Of a DNA stretch of 64,000 nt, positions 54,409 through 63,123 are shown piece after piece. The translations under genes were made by a program, and so were the position numbers. Where the stretch lies: NCBI GenBank assembly GCA_002336895.1, contig DDFC01000027.1, positions 14,330 to 78,329 of the forward strand. The letters run 5' to 3'. The stretch comes from Verrucomicrobiaceae bacterium UBA1938. Its GTDB lineage: Bacteria > Verrucomicrobiota > Verrucomicrobiia > Verrucomicrobiales > Verrucomicrobiaceae. Position 1 is the first letter of the stretch; every line of letters begins with the position of its first letter. The notes under the pieces were generated by a model that was given only the letters and a program-made list of their open reading frames with translations, did no database searches and was not told the DNA's origin.

Positions 54409-55395
54409 TCATTGCCCTTCGTCCTGGGGCTTTTGCGCCAGCTGGACGGAGATCTCGTGTTCTTTGCCCTGGGTGCGCAGCTTGAGCTTCAGCTGGTCCC
54501 CGGCGGCGCGCGCGCGCACGGTGGCGCTGAACTGCTGCTGGTCCGTCATGGGGTCGCCATTCACACTCAGGATGACATCTCCCGTGCGGATGCCCGCCTT
54601 CAGTGCGGGAGAGCCCTCGATCACATCCGCCACGGCCACCTCCAGGTCGTCGCTCATCACCGTGGCCACACCCAGGTAGCCGCCGGCACCTACGCCCCAG
54701 GTCTTGATCACCTGGGACTTCTGCATCGCGTCCCATGAGCGGAGAAAGGGAGCCATGGACACATGCACGTTCTGGTCCCGGCCTTCCCAGATCTGGCTGT
54801 GGATGCCGATGACCTCGCCGTTGAAATTGAAAAGCGGGCCGCCCGAGTCGCCGCCCATCAGCACGCAGTCGCTGTGCAGGCTGTTGGCCGTCTGCTTGAT
54901 GATCTTGCCCACGCGCAGCACCGGGCCGCGCGCCTTGTCAAAGCCACCTGGATGCCCCAGTGCAAAGCACCACTCGCCGGGCTGCACCTTGGTCACCTCC
55001 CGGCTCAGGTTTACAAAGGGCCAGGGCTTGCCCCGGTCCTTCAGCCGGGCCAGGGCGGCGTCGGTGGTTCTGTCCAGCCCCAGGGATTTGGCCGTGGTCA
55101 CGCTGCCGTCCTCCAGCACCACCTTCAGGTCCCGGCCGGGCTTGTCGGGCACGTGGGCGGCGGTCAGGATCAGCCCGTCGGCGGAAATGATGACCCCGCT
55201 GGCCGTGCCGTTCCCCGCCTGGATGGCCACCACTGCCTGCCGCACCCGGGGCAGAAGCTGCTGCACCTCCTGCTGGATGTGCTGCAGCATGGCGATGTCC
55301 GTGCTGGCACCCGCAGCCTCCGCCGGACGATCAGCCGCCCGCACCTGTCCGATGTGCAGGATTAAGCCGGATAGAAGCAAAAAGGGTGCGCGCAT
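54409..55395 (-). CDS. Periplasmic HtrA/DegP-like serine protease with PDZ domain
   Basis: A 328-residue protein (MRAPFLLLSGLILHIGQVRA signal; start at 55395). The full triad is visible: His81 (LILTAAHVPD), Asp112 (TTDAALARL), Ser184 (MGGDSGGPLFN). A single PDZ follows (GYLGVATVMSDDLEVAV, ALKAGIRTGDVILSVNGDPM). It is an envelope quality-control protease candidate. An in-frame extension upstream of 55395 is not needed. The adjacent pseudoprotease suggests a regulatory or scaffold partner. Confidence 0.92.
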   Translation of the reverse strand: MRAPFLLLSGLILHIGQVRAADRPAEAAGASTDIAMLQHIQQEVQQLLPRVRQAVVAIQAGNGTASGVIISADGLILTAAHVPDKPGRDLKVVLEDGSVTTAKSLGLDRTTDAALARLKDRGKPWPFVNLSREVTKVQPGEWCFALGHPGGFDKARGPVLRVGKIIKQTANSLHSDCVLMGGDSGGPLFNFNGEVIGIHSQIWEGRDQNVHVSMAPFLRSWDAMQKSQVIKTWGVGAGGYLGVATVMSDDLEVAVADVIEGSPALKAGIRTGDVILSVNGDPMTDQQQFSATVRARAAGDQLKLKLRTQGKEHEISVQLAQKPQDEGQ

Positions 55396-55475
55396 GAGTG
55401 GCGGGTGGAAAAAACACCAACGGCCGAATCTTGGAAAATTGTCACTCAAGAGTGAGTTCAATTCAAGCCGGTATC

Positions 55476-56261
55476 TCAATCTTCCTGCGGCTGCCATAGG
55501 CGCTCCGCCGCAGGAAGCAAGGAGGATGACCCGGGAGGTACCAGTGCGATGACGAGGTCCACGGGAATGATCACACCGTCCAGGTCGCGGCGGAAGTTCC
55601 GCGCATGGGCGTCCGTGACCAGCACGCCATCCCGCTGGCGGTACCATGTGACGCCATGCACTTCGGGATTGACGATATGGGTGTCGGCCACACGCTTAGA
55701 TCCGTGCGCCAGGAAAAAGGCCTCCGCATCTTCCAGGGTGGCGGGCAGGTTTTCATCCTCCGGGATGAACGGCTGCTCCACTGCCATCTGCGGATCCCGG
55801 TCCGATCCCGTGACCTTGCCCAAGTAGCGGGTGGTCATACCAAACACATCGTCCATAATGGCCCAGCGGCGCAGGTATTCCGAAGGCAGGGCCGCCCGCA
55901 TCATCAGGCGGGTTTTGTTTTGAAAAGTGCGCGGATCGAGCAGCTTTGTCTCGTCCATGATCCGGCCGTAGAAGCCGGGCAGGGTGTGCTTGATGACAAT
56001 CTCCGACTGATCGGGAATGAAAACTGCATGCTCTCCACCTACGAAGGCCGGAGGGCAGCTTAGAATGGCGGCACCAGCCTCCTCCGCCAGACGGCTCAGC
56101 TCGCCTTCACGGGCGGCGGGGACGAGCTTGCCCGATTCGCAGCCAAAATAGAGCGAACGGCCTGCTCCCGCGAGACGCGCGGCTGATTGGAGCAGATCGC
56201 CCGTAACTTTTTTGGGTCCGTGATGATGACAGCCTTGGGCTTCATGCAGGGAGCTTAGCAT
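55476..56261 (-). CDS. Polyvalent-protein-kinase-like domain protein
   Basis: A 261-residue protein begun at the ATG at 56261; the true start is uncertain because the frame remains open upstream over antisense DNA. Features: GGEHAVFIPDQSEIVIKHTLPGFYG, which recalls the kinase-like domain found in phage or conjugative polyvalent proteins, with Lys in VIKHT; and VTDAHARNF followed by GVIIPVDLVIALVP, the equivalent of the catalytic HxDxxxxN and D motifs. I infer a kinase-like fold; the substrate is unknown. No phage genes are near. It is divergent from lpd. Confidence 0.65.
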   Translation of the reverse strand: MLSSLHEAQGCHHHGPKKVTGDLLQSAARLAGAGRSLYFGCESGKLVPAAREGELSRLAEEAGAAILSCPPAFVGGEHAVFIPDQSEIVIKHTLPGFYGRIMDETKLLDPRTFQNKTRLMMRAALPSEYLRRWAIMDDVFGMTTRYLGKVTGSDRDPQMAVEQPFIPEDENLPATLEDAEAFFLAHGSKRVADTHIVNPEVHGVTWYRQRDGVLVTDAHARNFRRDLDGVIIPVDLVIALVPPGSSSLLPAAERLWQPQED

Positions 56262-56375
56262 GCGGTCCGGGACCGTCACCTGAAAAAAGGCACTGAGGGA
56301 AGGCTGATTCCCCGGTTGAACATCTTCCCGGGCTGCGCTTCTCTCAGTCGTCATACCCCCACACATACTGTTTAC

Positions 56376-57752
56376 ATGAACTACGATCTCATCGTCATCG
56401 GCGGCGGGCCTGCGGGCTACGTCGGAGCCATCCGCGCAGCACAGCTTGGCAAGAAAGTGGCCTGCGTCGAAAATGACCGCGCCGGGGGCACCTGCCTGAA
56501 CTGGGGCTGCATTCCCACCAAGGCCCTCCTGAAAAACGCCGAGCTCTACCACACCCTGACCCACCGCGCCGAGGAGTTTGGCCTCAAGATCGGCAGTATC
56601 GAGTATGACTGGTCCAAGGTGATCGGCCGCAGCCGTGGCGTGAGCGACAAGCTCAACAAGGGCATCGAATTCCTCTTCAAGAAGAACAAGGTGGACTACC
56701 TGCGCGGCACCGCCAGCATACCCGCCGCCGGCAAGGTGGAAGTGACCGCTGCCGACGGCAGCAAGGAGACGCATGACGCGGCGAACATCCTCATCGCCAC
56801 CGGCGCGAAAAGCCGCCCGATGCCCGGCTTCCCCTTCAATGGCAAGACCGTCATCGGCAGCAAGGAGGCCCTCACCCTCGCCGAGCAGCCGAAGAGCGTC
56901 ATCGTCATCGGCGCTGGTGCCATCGGCATTGAGTTTGCCTATTTCTTCAACGCCTACGGCACCAAGGTGACCGTCGTTGAAATGCTGCCTGACATCCTTC
57001 CTGTGGAAGACACCGAAGTCAGCAAGACCCTGGAAAAGAGCCTGACCAAGGCCGGCATCCGCATCCTGACCAACACCAAGGTCACTGGCACCTCCGAGGA
57101 CGGCAAGGGCGTGAAGATCAGCGTGGAAGGCGCGGCCAATGAGACCCTGGAGGCCGACGTCTGCCTCGTCGCCATCGGCGTGGCTCCCGTGCTGCCCGGC
57201 GGCATGGAGATCAAGCTCACCGAGCGCGGCTGGCTCCAGACCGACGACCGCTACCAGACCTCCGTCAAAGGCATCTACGGTGCCGGCGACATCATCGGGC
57301 CGCCCTGGCTCGCCCACGTGGCCAGCTACGAGGCCGTGCAGGCGGTGGAAGGCATCTTCACCAAGCACAAGCCCAAGAAGGTCGGCGTCTTCCCAGGCTG
57401 CACCTACTGCCATCCGCAGGTGGCCAGCATCGGCCTCACCGAACGCGCGGCCAAGGAGAAGGGCCTCAAGTTCAAGGTGGGCAAGTTCCCGTATGTGGCC
57501 AGCGGCAAGGCTCTCGCCGCCGCCGAGCCCGAAGGCTTCGTCAAGATCCTCTACGGCGAGCCGCACGGTGAGATCATCGGCGCGCACATGATCGGCAGCG
57601 AAAGCACCGAGATGATCGCCGAGATCGGCCTCGCCATGAACCTGGAAGCCACCTGGGACGAAATCGAAGCCACCATCCACGCCCATCCGACCCTGTCGGA
57701 AATGGTCAAGGAGGCAACGGAAGTCGCCAAGGGGCATCCGATTCATGTGTGA
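56376..57752 (+). CDS. lpdA: Dihydrolipoyl dehydrogenase (E3)
   Basis: The FAD/NAD disulfide oxidoreductase that reoxidises dihydrolipoamide in 2-oxoacid dehydrogenases. The 458-residue protein starts MNYDLIVIGGGPAGYVGAI, has the redox disulfide GGTCLNWGCIPTKALL, NAD domain VIVIGAGAIGIEFAYFF, FAD GIYGAGDIIG and C-terminal active-site His in TIHAHPTLSEMV. The ATG at 56376 is the family start. A candidate pyruvate dehydrogenase E1 alpha gene lies at 63124, 5 kb away, but they are not one operon. Confidence 0.97.
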   Translation: MNYDLIVIGGGPAGYVGAIRAAQLGKKVACVENDRAGGTCLNWGCIPTKALLKNAELYHTLTHRAEEFGLKIGSIEYDWSKVIGRSRGVSDKLNKGIEFLFKKNKVDYLRGTASIPAAGKVEVTAADGSKETHDAANILIATGAKSRPMPGFPFNGKTVIGSKEALTLAEQPKSVIVIGAGAIGIEFAYFFNAYGTKVTVVEMLPDILPVEDTEVSKTLEKSLTKAGIRILTNTKVTGTSEDGKGVKISVEGAANETLEADVCLVAIGVAPVLPGGMEIKLTERGWLQTDDRYQTSVKGIYGAGDIIGPPWLAHVASYEAVQAVEGIFTKHKPKKVGVFPGCTYCHPQVASIGLTERAAKEKGLKFKVGKFPYVASGKALAAAEPEGFVKILYGEPHGEIIGAHMIGSESTEMIAEIGLAMNLEATWDEIEATIHAHPTLSEMVKEATEVAKGHPIHV

Positions 57753-57784
57753 TTGCGCTGAACTTTTAGCTTCATCTATTCAAA

Positions 57785-57812
57785 CGGGCGGTCAGAAATG
57801 GCCGCCCGCTTT
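57785..57812 (+). terminator. Putative terminator after lpdA
   Basis: CGGGCGGTC/GGCCGCCCG stem (one G-T pair) with an about 6-base loop, followed by CTTT only. The weak T-run makes intrinsic termination uncertain. Confidence 0.5.
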
Positions 57813-57890
57813 GGCAATGAAGGATCAACATCCTCCAAGTGCTCATAACCTGTCTTGCACGCCCAAACTTTGCCTCTAACATCAGGTGAG

Positions 57891-58118
57891 ATGTCACCCG
57901 CCGCTCAATCTTTGCTGAACATGAACCGCTTGGATCGCACAGCGATTTCGGTGGGCACGTTCGAAGACCAGCGGCGCGAGGATTACGAATACTGGATGTC
58001 GCGTCCGGCGCGGGAGCGCTTCCTAGGCATCGAAAAACTACGACTCGCTTACTATGGAGAGGATGCTCTCAGACGATCTGACCGAGTTTTTGAGGTATCT
58101 CAACGAGGAGAAGGTTGA
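57891..58118 (+). CDS. Small protein, partner of the nucleotidyltransferase
   Basis: A 75-residue protein begun at the ATG at 57891 (AGGTGAG directly upstream is purine-rich but too close); the ATG at 57921 (MNRLDRTAISVG) is an equally good start. Visible motifs are LDRTAISVGTFEDQRREDYEYWMSR and FLGIEKLRLAYYGEDALRR. Small proteins with this DRTAIS...E..RLEA.E..R...YG pattern are recurrent next to nucleotidyltransferases. It overlaps the next gene by 65 bases in another frame. Composition is lower in GC than its neighbours. Confidence 0.65.
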   Translation: MSPAAQSLLNMNRLDRTAISVGTFEDQRREDYEYWMSRPARERFLGIEKLRLAYYGEDALRRSDRVFEVSQRGEG

Positions 58119-58509
58119 GTATCTCTTGATTGGCGGCTGGGCAGTGGGCTACCACGGCTACCCGCGACTGACCCAGGACATGGACGTTTGGGTGGAGATG
58201 AGTGTCGAAAATGTCCATCGCATCCAGAAGAGCTTGGAACGATTTGGTTTTAAACCAGGTACAATCGATGAATCATTGTTCCTTAAACCAGGAAACATTG
58301 TTCGTTTTGGTTTTCCCCCGAACCGGATTGAGATTCTCAATCAGATTTCAGGCGTCGAATTTGCCGAATGCGTTTCGCGCAAACAAATGGCCGATTTCGA
58401 CGGCCTTACGGTGCCGGTCATCGCATTGGAAGATTTGATCCGCAACAAACGAGCGAGTGGTCGGCACAAGGATTTGGCGGATATTGAGGGATTGAACGCG
58501 GACGAATGA
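58054..58509 (+). CDS. Nucleotidyltransferase-fold protein (AbiEii/MNT-like)
   Basis: A 151-residue protein starting at 58054 (58063 is possible). The core is VEYLLIGGWAVGYHGYPRLT then QDMDVWVEM: the GG/GS loop and the DxD metal pair of polymerase-beta-like nucleotidyltransferases. VPVIALEDLIRNKRASGRHKDL is the family end. Overlap with the small upstream gene implies coupled expression. Many such pairs act as toxin-antitoxin or abortive-infection modules, but the toxic member is not certain here. Confidence 0.78.
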   Translation: MERMLSDDLTEFLRYLNEEKVEYLLIGGWAVGYHGYPRLTQDMDVWVEMSVENVHRIQKSLERFGFKPGTIDESLFLKPGNIVRFGFPPNRIEILNQISGVEFAECVSRKQMADFDGLTVPVIALEDLIRNKRASGRHKDLADIEGLNADE

Positions 58510-58573
58510 TTGCCTCCAAGGCCAACGGTTCCTGACAAGGAGCTGCCTTGTTTCTCGTATAAGCACCTCCACC

Positions 58574-59545
58574 ATGAACCGCCGCCAGTTCCTCCACACC
58601 GCCTCTGCATCTGCTGCTTCCCTCGCGGCCTCCTCCTGCACTACGACCACACGCAGGGCGGACAAGCTGATCATCGACACCCATCAGCATCTCTGGGGCG
58701 GCGATTTCGTGAATCCCCCCTGGGTCAAAACAGCGCCGGAAGTGCTGCAGCACACCTTCCTCACGCCGGAGTATCAGGAGGCCATGCACGGCCTCAACGT
58801 GAAGGCCATCTACATGGAGGTGGATGTGGCCCCGAAAGACCACATCAAGGAGGCCGATGCCATCGTGGCGCAAATCCTTGCGCGGAACACCCCCACCGTC
58901 GCCGCCACCATCGGTGGACGTCCCGCGTCACCGGATTTCGAGACATACGTGCAGCGCTACGCGGGCACTGGCATCGTCAAAGGCCTGCGCCAGGTGCTGC
59001 ATGGCCCCTCCACGCCTGCTGGCTACTGCCTGCGTCCTGACTTCGTGCGCGGTGTGCAGACGCTCGGCAGGCACGGTCTCAACTTTGAACTCACCATGCG
59101 CCCCACGGAGCTGCACGATGCCGTGAAGCTCATCCAGCAATGCCCGGAGACGCACTTCGTCCTCGATCACTGCGGCAATGGCGACCCGAAGGCCTTCAAT
59201 CCCAAGCTCGGGCCCGGCCTGCCACGCACCTGCACCGCCGACGGCTGGAAGCGCGGCATCGATGCCGTGGCCGCATGCCCCGGCGTGATGTGCAAGATCA
59301 GCGGCATCGTCGCCTTCGTGCCGCCCGGTGAGTGGCGCGCCGAAGATCTCGCCCCGGTCGTCAATCACTGCCTCGATGCCTTCGGCCCCGACCGCGTCTT
59401 CTTCGGCGGCGACTGGCCCGTCTGCCTCCTCGGCAGCCGTCTGCGCGGCTGGGTGGAGGCGCTGGACCAGATCGTGGCAGACCGCCCCTTCAGCCACCAG
59501 CGCAAGCTCTGGTCAGGCAACGCGAGCAAGTTTTACAAGCTCTAG
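58574..59545 (+). CDS. Exported amidohydrolase-family (TIM barrel) hydrolase
   Basis: A 323-residue protein with an RR-type signal combined with a lipobox-like LAASSC (MNRRQFLHTASASAA). The mature part begins IIDTHQHLWGG, the His-x-His metal motif of amidohydrolase_2, with HFVLDHCGNGD and VFFGGDWPVCL giving later His and Asp ligands. Family members include lactonases and decarboxylases (for example L-fuconolactonase and PDC hydrolase). Substrate unknown. It is 64 bases after the nucleotidyltransferase gene, but base composition returns to typical, so it is not part of that module. Confidence 0.9.
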   Translation: MNRRQFLHTASASAASLAASSCTTTTRRADKLIIDTHQHLWGGDFVNPPWVKTAPEVLQHTFLTPEYQEAMHGLNVKAIYMEVDVAPKDHIKEADAIVAQILARNTPTVAATIGGRPASPDFETYVQRYAGTGIVKGLRQVLHGPSTPAGYCLRPDFVRGVQTLGRHGLNFELTMRPTELHDAVKLIQQCPETHFVLDHCGNGDPKAFNPKLGPGLPRTCTADGWKRGIDAVAACPGVMCKISGIVAFVPPGEWRAEDLAPVVNHCLDAFGPDRVFFGGDWPVCLLGSRLRGWVEALDQIVADRPFSHQRKLWSGNASKFYKL

Positions 59546-59952
59546 CCGGGATGTGCCCACGAAAGCAGCGCCGGGCCTGCCTGACGCCAGACGGCATCTT
59601 CAAACCAGTCTGATTTGATGTGGGTGTAGTGCGGCACTCCCGCTTTTTTCCATGCGATGATCAGGCCCTTCGAGGCCGGAGACACCTCGTGCACCTGCCG
59701 TTTGGGGATCTGAAAACACCGCAGCAAACCTGCATTCATAACAACCTCGGCATCAGAAATCCGCAGCAAAGGAGCCGGCCGCCGCCGCCGCCAGAACCAG
59801 TAGCACGCAAGCATGCCGATGAGAATCAGACCGCGCAGCCAGTGCTGCAACACAAGCAGCACCAGGTAACAATACAGCGCTTTTGCAGCCGGAGATCTCG
59901 GGTCGGGAAAGCGTCGGAGCTCGAAAGACTGGATCATGGAGTCGGGTTGCAT
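59542..59952 (-). CDS. Small membrane protein with PH-like C-terminal part
   Basis: A 136-residue protein. One hydrophobic hairpin or pair of helices (ALYCYLVLLVLQHWLRGLILIGMLACYWFW) is followed by a beta-rich domain (LLRISDAEVVMNAGLLRCFQIP, QVHEVSPASKGLIIAWKKAG) resembling bacterial PH-like domains. I do not recognise a family precisely. It overlaps the convergent amidohydrolase stop by 4 bases. Confidence 0.6.
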   Translation of the reverse strand: MQPDSMIQSFELRRFPDPRSPAAKALYCYLVLLVLQHWLRGLILIGMLACYWFWRRRRPAPLLRISDAEVVMNAGLLRCFQIPKRQVHEVSPASKGLIIAWKKAGVPHYTHIKSDWFEDAVWRQAGPALLSWAHPG

Positions 59953-59982
59953 GAGAAAATGTGAGGAGGACCAAGAAGCGGC

Positions 59983-61119
59983 TCAGTCCAGCGTCTGCCG
60001 GTACCTCAGCACGCCCACGATCAGCGCCACGATCGCAAACAGCCCGATCTGCCACAGTTGCAGCGAGATGTCTGCAAACGTGTTCCCCTTCAACAGCACC
60101 CCGCGCACGATGCGCAGGAAGTGCGTCAGCGGCAGCACCTCGCCGATGGCCTGCGCCCACTGCGGCATGCCACGAAAGGGAAACATGAAGCCGGAGAGCA
60201 GCAGCGAAGGCAGGAAGAAAAAGAACGAGCCCTGCACCGCCTGAAGCTGGTTGGTCGCCAGCGTCGAAAACGTGATCCCCACCGCAAGGTTTGCCGCGAT
60301 GAAGACAAACGCAGCCACAAACAGCAGGCCGATGTTCCCCACAAACGGCACATGAAACAGGAAATGCGCCGCCAGCAAAATGAGCACCACCTGGATGTAG
60401 CCCACAAACAGGTAGGGGATGATCTTGCCCAGCAGCACTTCAAACGGCCGCGTCGGCATGGAGAGCAGGTTTTCCATTGTGCCGCGCTCCCGCTCGCGCG
60501 TGATGGCCAGCGCGGTGATCATGACCATCGTCATCGTCAGCACCACGCCCATGAGGCCGGGCACGATGTTGTACTGCGTGATCGCCTCGGGATTGTACAG
60601 TGCATGGATGCGCAGATCGATGGGCGCATCGCCCTGCGCCAGGTAAGACAGCGGACCTTTGAAGTCGTTGATGAGCGCCGTGGTCAGCAGCGGGCGCAGG
60701 ATGTTGATGGCGTTGCTTGTTGCCGCAGGGTCGGTGGCATCCGCTTCGATGAGCACCGTTGGCTTGTCGCCGCGCAGCAGATCGCGTGAGAAATCCTGCG
60801 GGATGGTGATGACAAACTGCACTTCCCCATGCTCCAGCACTTCGCGTGCCTCGTCCTCGCTCTGCACCTGCCGCACAAACTCGTAGTAGCCGCTGTTGCG
60901 GATGGCGCTGAGCAGCGTGCGCGCCTGCGGGCCGTGGTCGTTCACCAGCACGGCTGCGGGCAGGTGCTTGGGGTCGGAGTTGATCGCGTAGCCAAACAGC
61001 GTGAGCTGCAGCAGCGGAATACCCACCATCATGCCGAACGTCACGCGGTCCCGCCGCATCTGGATGAACTCCTTGATGATGATGGCCAGGAAGCGCGTGA
61101 TGGAAAAGTAGCGCTTCAT
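59983..61119 (-). CDS. ABC-2 type transporter permease (YbhR/YhhJ-like)
   Basis: A 378-residue permease. One N-terminal helix (RVTFGMMVGIPLLQLTLFGY), a large periplasmic domain, then five helices ending GLFAIVALIVGVLRYRQ; TMVMITALAITRERERGTMENLLSMPTRPFE is the conserved ABC-2 motif. It starts 4 bases inside the stop of the ATPase gene (ATGA). It should form the channel of a drug or lipid exporter with the ATPase and adaptor upstream. Confidence 0.93.
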   Translation of the reverse strand: MKRYFSITRFLAIIIKEFIQMRRDRVTFGMMVGIPLLQLTLFGYAINSDPKHLPAAVLVNDHGPQARTLLSAIRNSGYYEFVRQVQSEDEAREVLEHGEVQFVITIPQDFSRDLLRGDKPTVLIEADATDPAATSNAINILRPLLTTALINDFKGPLSYLAQGDAPIDLRIHALYNPEAITQYNIVPGLMGVVLTMTMVMITALAITRERERGTMENLLSMPTRPFEVLLGKIIPYLFVGYIQVVLILLAAHFLFHVPFVGNIGLLFVAAFVFIAANLAVGITFSTLATNQLQAVQGSFFFFLPSLLLSGFMFPFRGMPQWAQAIGEVLPLTHFLRIVRGVLLKGNTFADISLQLWQIGLFAIVALIVGVLRYRQTLD

Positions 61120-62042
61120 GCGGCGGCAAAGTTGTCCTTCGATTGGTCCATCAGGTGGATGAACACGTCCTCAAGGCCGGAGCGGATCAGCGTCCATTCA
61201 TAATCCTTGCGGAAAGGTGCGATGGCCTGCTCCAGCGCCGACGCATCTCCACCGCTGACATGCAGCGAAGTGCCAAAGGCCACCGCCTGATGCACGCCCG
61301 GCTTTCCACGGAGCGCTCCGGCAAGCTTCAGCAGATCGCCGCCTTTGACCTGCCAGGTGGTGAGATGCGCACTCTCGATCACCTGCTGCACCGTGCCATG
61401 GGTGAGCAGATCGCCATATGCGATGTAGGCCAGCCGGTGGCAGCGCTCGGCCTCGTCCATGTAGTGCGTGGTGATGAGAAACGTGAGCCCCTCGGCGGCC
61501 AGCTGGTGGATCTGCTCCCAAAAATCACGCCGTGCCTTCGGATCCACGCCGGCGGTGGGTTCGTCCAGCAGCAGCAGCTTAGGCTCATGGATCAGGCAGG
61601 CCGCCAGCGCCAGTCGCTGCTTCCAGCCACCGGACAACTGGCCTGCCAGCTGGCGGTCACGCCCGGCCAGACCCAGGCGCTCAATGGAGGCGGCCACCGC
61701 ATCCCTGCGGTTTTTCACGCCATACATGCGCGCCACAAAGTCCAGATTCTCGCGAATGCTCAGGTCCTCGTAAAAGCTGAAGCGCTGCGTCATGTAGCCC
61801 ACCTGCTTTTTGATCTCCTCGCTCTGCTTGATCACATCAAAGCCCAGGCACGAGCCGCTGCCGCCATCGGCCTTCAGCAGGCCGCACAGCATGCGGATAA
61901 AGGTGGTCTTGCCACTGCCATTGGGGCCCAGGAATCCGTAGATCTCCCCTGTGCGTACCTGAAGGTCGATCTGGTTCACGACTGTGCGCGTGCCGAATCT
62001 CTTCGTCATGCCCTGCACGTCGATGGCCAGATTCTCGCTCAT
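61116..62042 (-). CDS. ABC transporter ATP-binding protein (exporter)
   Basis: A 308-residue ATPase beginning MSENLAIDVQGMTKRFGTRT at 62042. Walker A is FLGPNGSGKTTFIRML, signature LSGGWKQRLALAACLIHEP, Walker B KLLLLDEPTAGVDP, and switch His in LITTHYMDEAERC. It has a single ATP-binding domain, unlike E. coli YbhF which has two. It lies between the adaptor gene (4-base gap) and the permease gene (4-base overlap). Confidence 0.95.
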   Translation of the reverse strand: MSENLAIDVQGMTKRFGTRTVVNQIDLQVRTGEIYGFLGPNGSGKTTFIRMLCGLLKADGGSGSCLGFDVIKQSEEIKKQVGYMTQRFSFYEDLSIRENLDFVARMYGVKNRRDAVAASIERLGLAGRDRQLAGQLSGGWKQRLALAACLIHEPKLLLLDEPTAGVDPKARRDFWEQIHQLAAEGLTFLITTHYMDEAERCHRLAYIAYGDLLTHGTVQQVIESAHLTTWQVKGGDLLKLAGALRGKPGVHQAVAFGTSLHVSGGDASALEQAIAPFRKDYEWTLIRSGLEDVFIHLMDQSKDNFAAA

Positions 62043-62046
62043 CGTT

Positions 62047-63009
62047 TTATGGGGCAAATTCGACATCCACCGGCTGTCCCGGATGCAGCGTGGCTGCCAC
62101 GGCATCGTCAAAGCGCAGCTCAATCATGAAGACCAGCTTGCTGCGGTTTTCCTGGCTGTAGATCACCGGTGGTGTGTACTCGGCCTGTGGGGCGATGAAG
62201 CTGATCTTCGCAGTCAGGGCTTCGGCAGCGCCATCCAGATGCACCTTCACTGCATCGCCCACCTTCAGCTTTGCCAGGCGTGTCTGTGGCACAAAGGTGC
62301 GCACCTTGATGTTGGCCGGCGGAAGCAGGGAAACGACGGGCCGGCTTGCCGCCACCATTTCGCCCTCGCGATACAGCGTGTCATTCACCACGCCGGCCTG
62401 CGGGGCGCTCTGCTGCTTCTGCGAGAGGTCCCACTCGGTCTTCGCCAGCGTGGCCTCGCGTGCCTTGACCTCCGCCTCCAGCGCCGCCACCGCATCGCTT
62501 CGCAGGCCCAGCGCGGCGGTTTTCAGGTCCGCCTCCAGCTGCTCCACGCGGCGCTGGTTTTGGATGTTCAGGCTGCGGGCCTGGTCCGTGCTTTCCACCG
62601 CCACCGCTCCCGATTTCGTCAGATCCATTTGCCGTGCAAACTCGATTTCCGAGAGCGCCAGCGCCTCACGCGCCTGCTTCAGCTGCGCCTCCAGCGACGC
62701 GATCTCCGTCGGCCTCTTGCCCTTTTTCGCATCCTCCAGCGTGTTCTTTGCCTGCTGCAGCCGCTGCGCCGCTTCATCACGCGCAGCAGTCTCCGCCACA
62801 TTTTCCAGCGCAAACAGCACATCCCCCGCCTTCACCTGCGCACCGCGCTGCACTTTCAGCTTTGTCAGCTTGCCACCAAGTGGCGCAGACACATAAACAA
62901 ACTCCCCTTCCACATACCCCTGAAGCACATTCGACGGCGGCTTCTCACAGCCAGCCAGCCCGAGGATCATGATCAGGACGCCGAGAGATGGAAACAGCTG
63001 CTTCATCAT
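62047..63009 (-). CDS. HlyD/EmrA-family membrane-fusion lipoprotein (YbhG-like)
   Basis: A 320-residue periplasmic adaptor. It has a lipoprotein signal with lipobox LGLAGC (Cys about 21); a lipoyl-like start VSAPLGGKLTKLKVQRGAQVKAGD; a long coiled coil (AAQRLQQAKNTLEDAKKGK through EREATLAKTEWDLSQKQ) and the second lipoyl half APQAGVVNDTLYREGEMV; then a beta-barrel RTFVPQTRLAKLKVGDAV. First gene of the minus-strand exporter operon. The two Met codons at the start are equally possible. Confidence 0.93.
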   Translation of the reverse strand: MMKQLFPSLGVLIMILGLAGCEKPPSNVLQGYVEGEFVYVSAPLGGKLTKLKVQRGAQVKAGDVLFALENVAETAARDEAAQRLQQAKNTLEDAKKGKRPTEIASLEAQLKQAREALALSEIEFARQMDLTKSGAVAVESTDQARSLNIQNQRRVEQLEADLKTAALGLRSDAVAALEAEVKAREATLAKTEWDLSQKQQSAPQAGVVNDTLYREGEMVAASRPVVSLLPPANIKVRTFVPQTRLAKLKVGDAVKVHLDGAAEALTAKISFIAPQAEYTPPVIYSQENRSKLVFMIELRFDDAVAATLHPGQPVDVEFAP

Positions 63010-63123
63010 GGGGTGGGGAATGGCACACCGGTTAACCCGTTATGCATGAGTTGCAAGGCGTGGGCGCATCCGCTTCAAGGCCAGGCTCGACTTTCTCACT
63101 CGCTGCTTCAATGTGATCGTCCG

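Noticed and set aside
51938..54679. Plus-strand frame over pepP and the two HtrA-like genes
   Set aside because: Spans three well-supported minus-strand genes and shows only shadow composition.
56095..56240. Alternative-frame start MKPKAVIITDPKK just inside the polyvalent-kinase-like gene
   Set aside because: It looks protein-like at first but ends at a stop within about 50 codons, while the chosen frame carries the conserved motifs. A frameshift joining the two cannot be excluded but is not needed.
56262..57746. Minus-strand frame antisense to lpdA continuing into the polyvalent-kinase-like gene
   Set aside because: The part over lpdA has shadow composition (Ala/Gly/Val/Asp/His rich) and no motifs. 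Only the portion from 56261 down looks like a protein.
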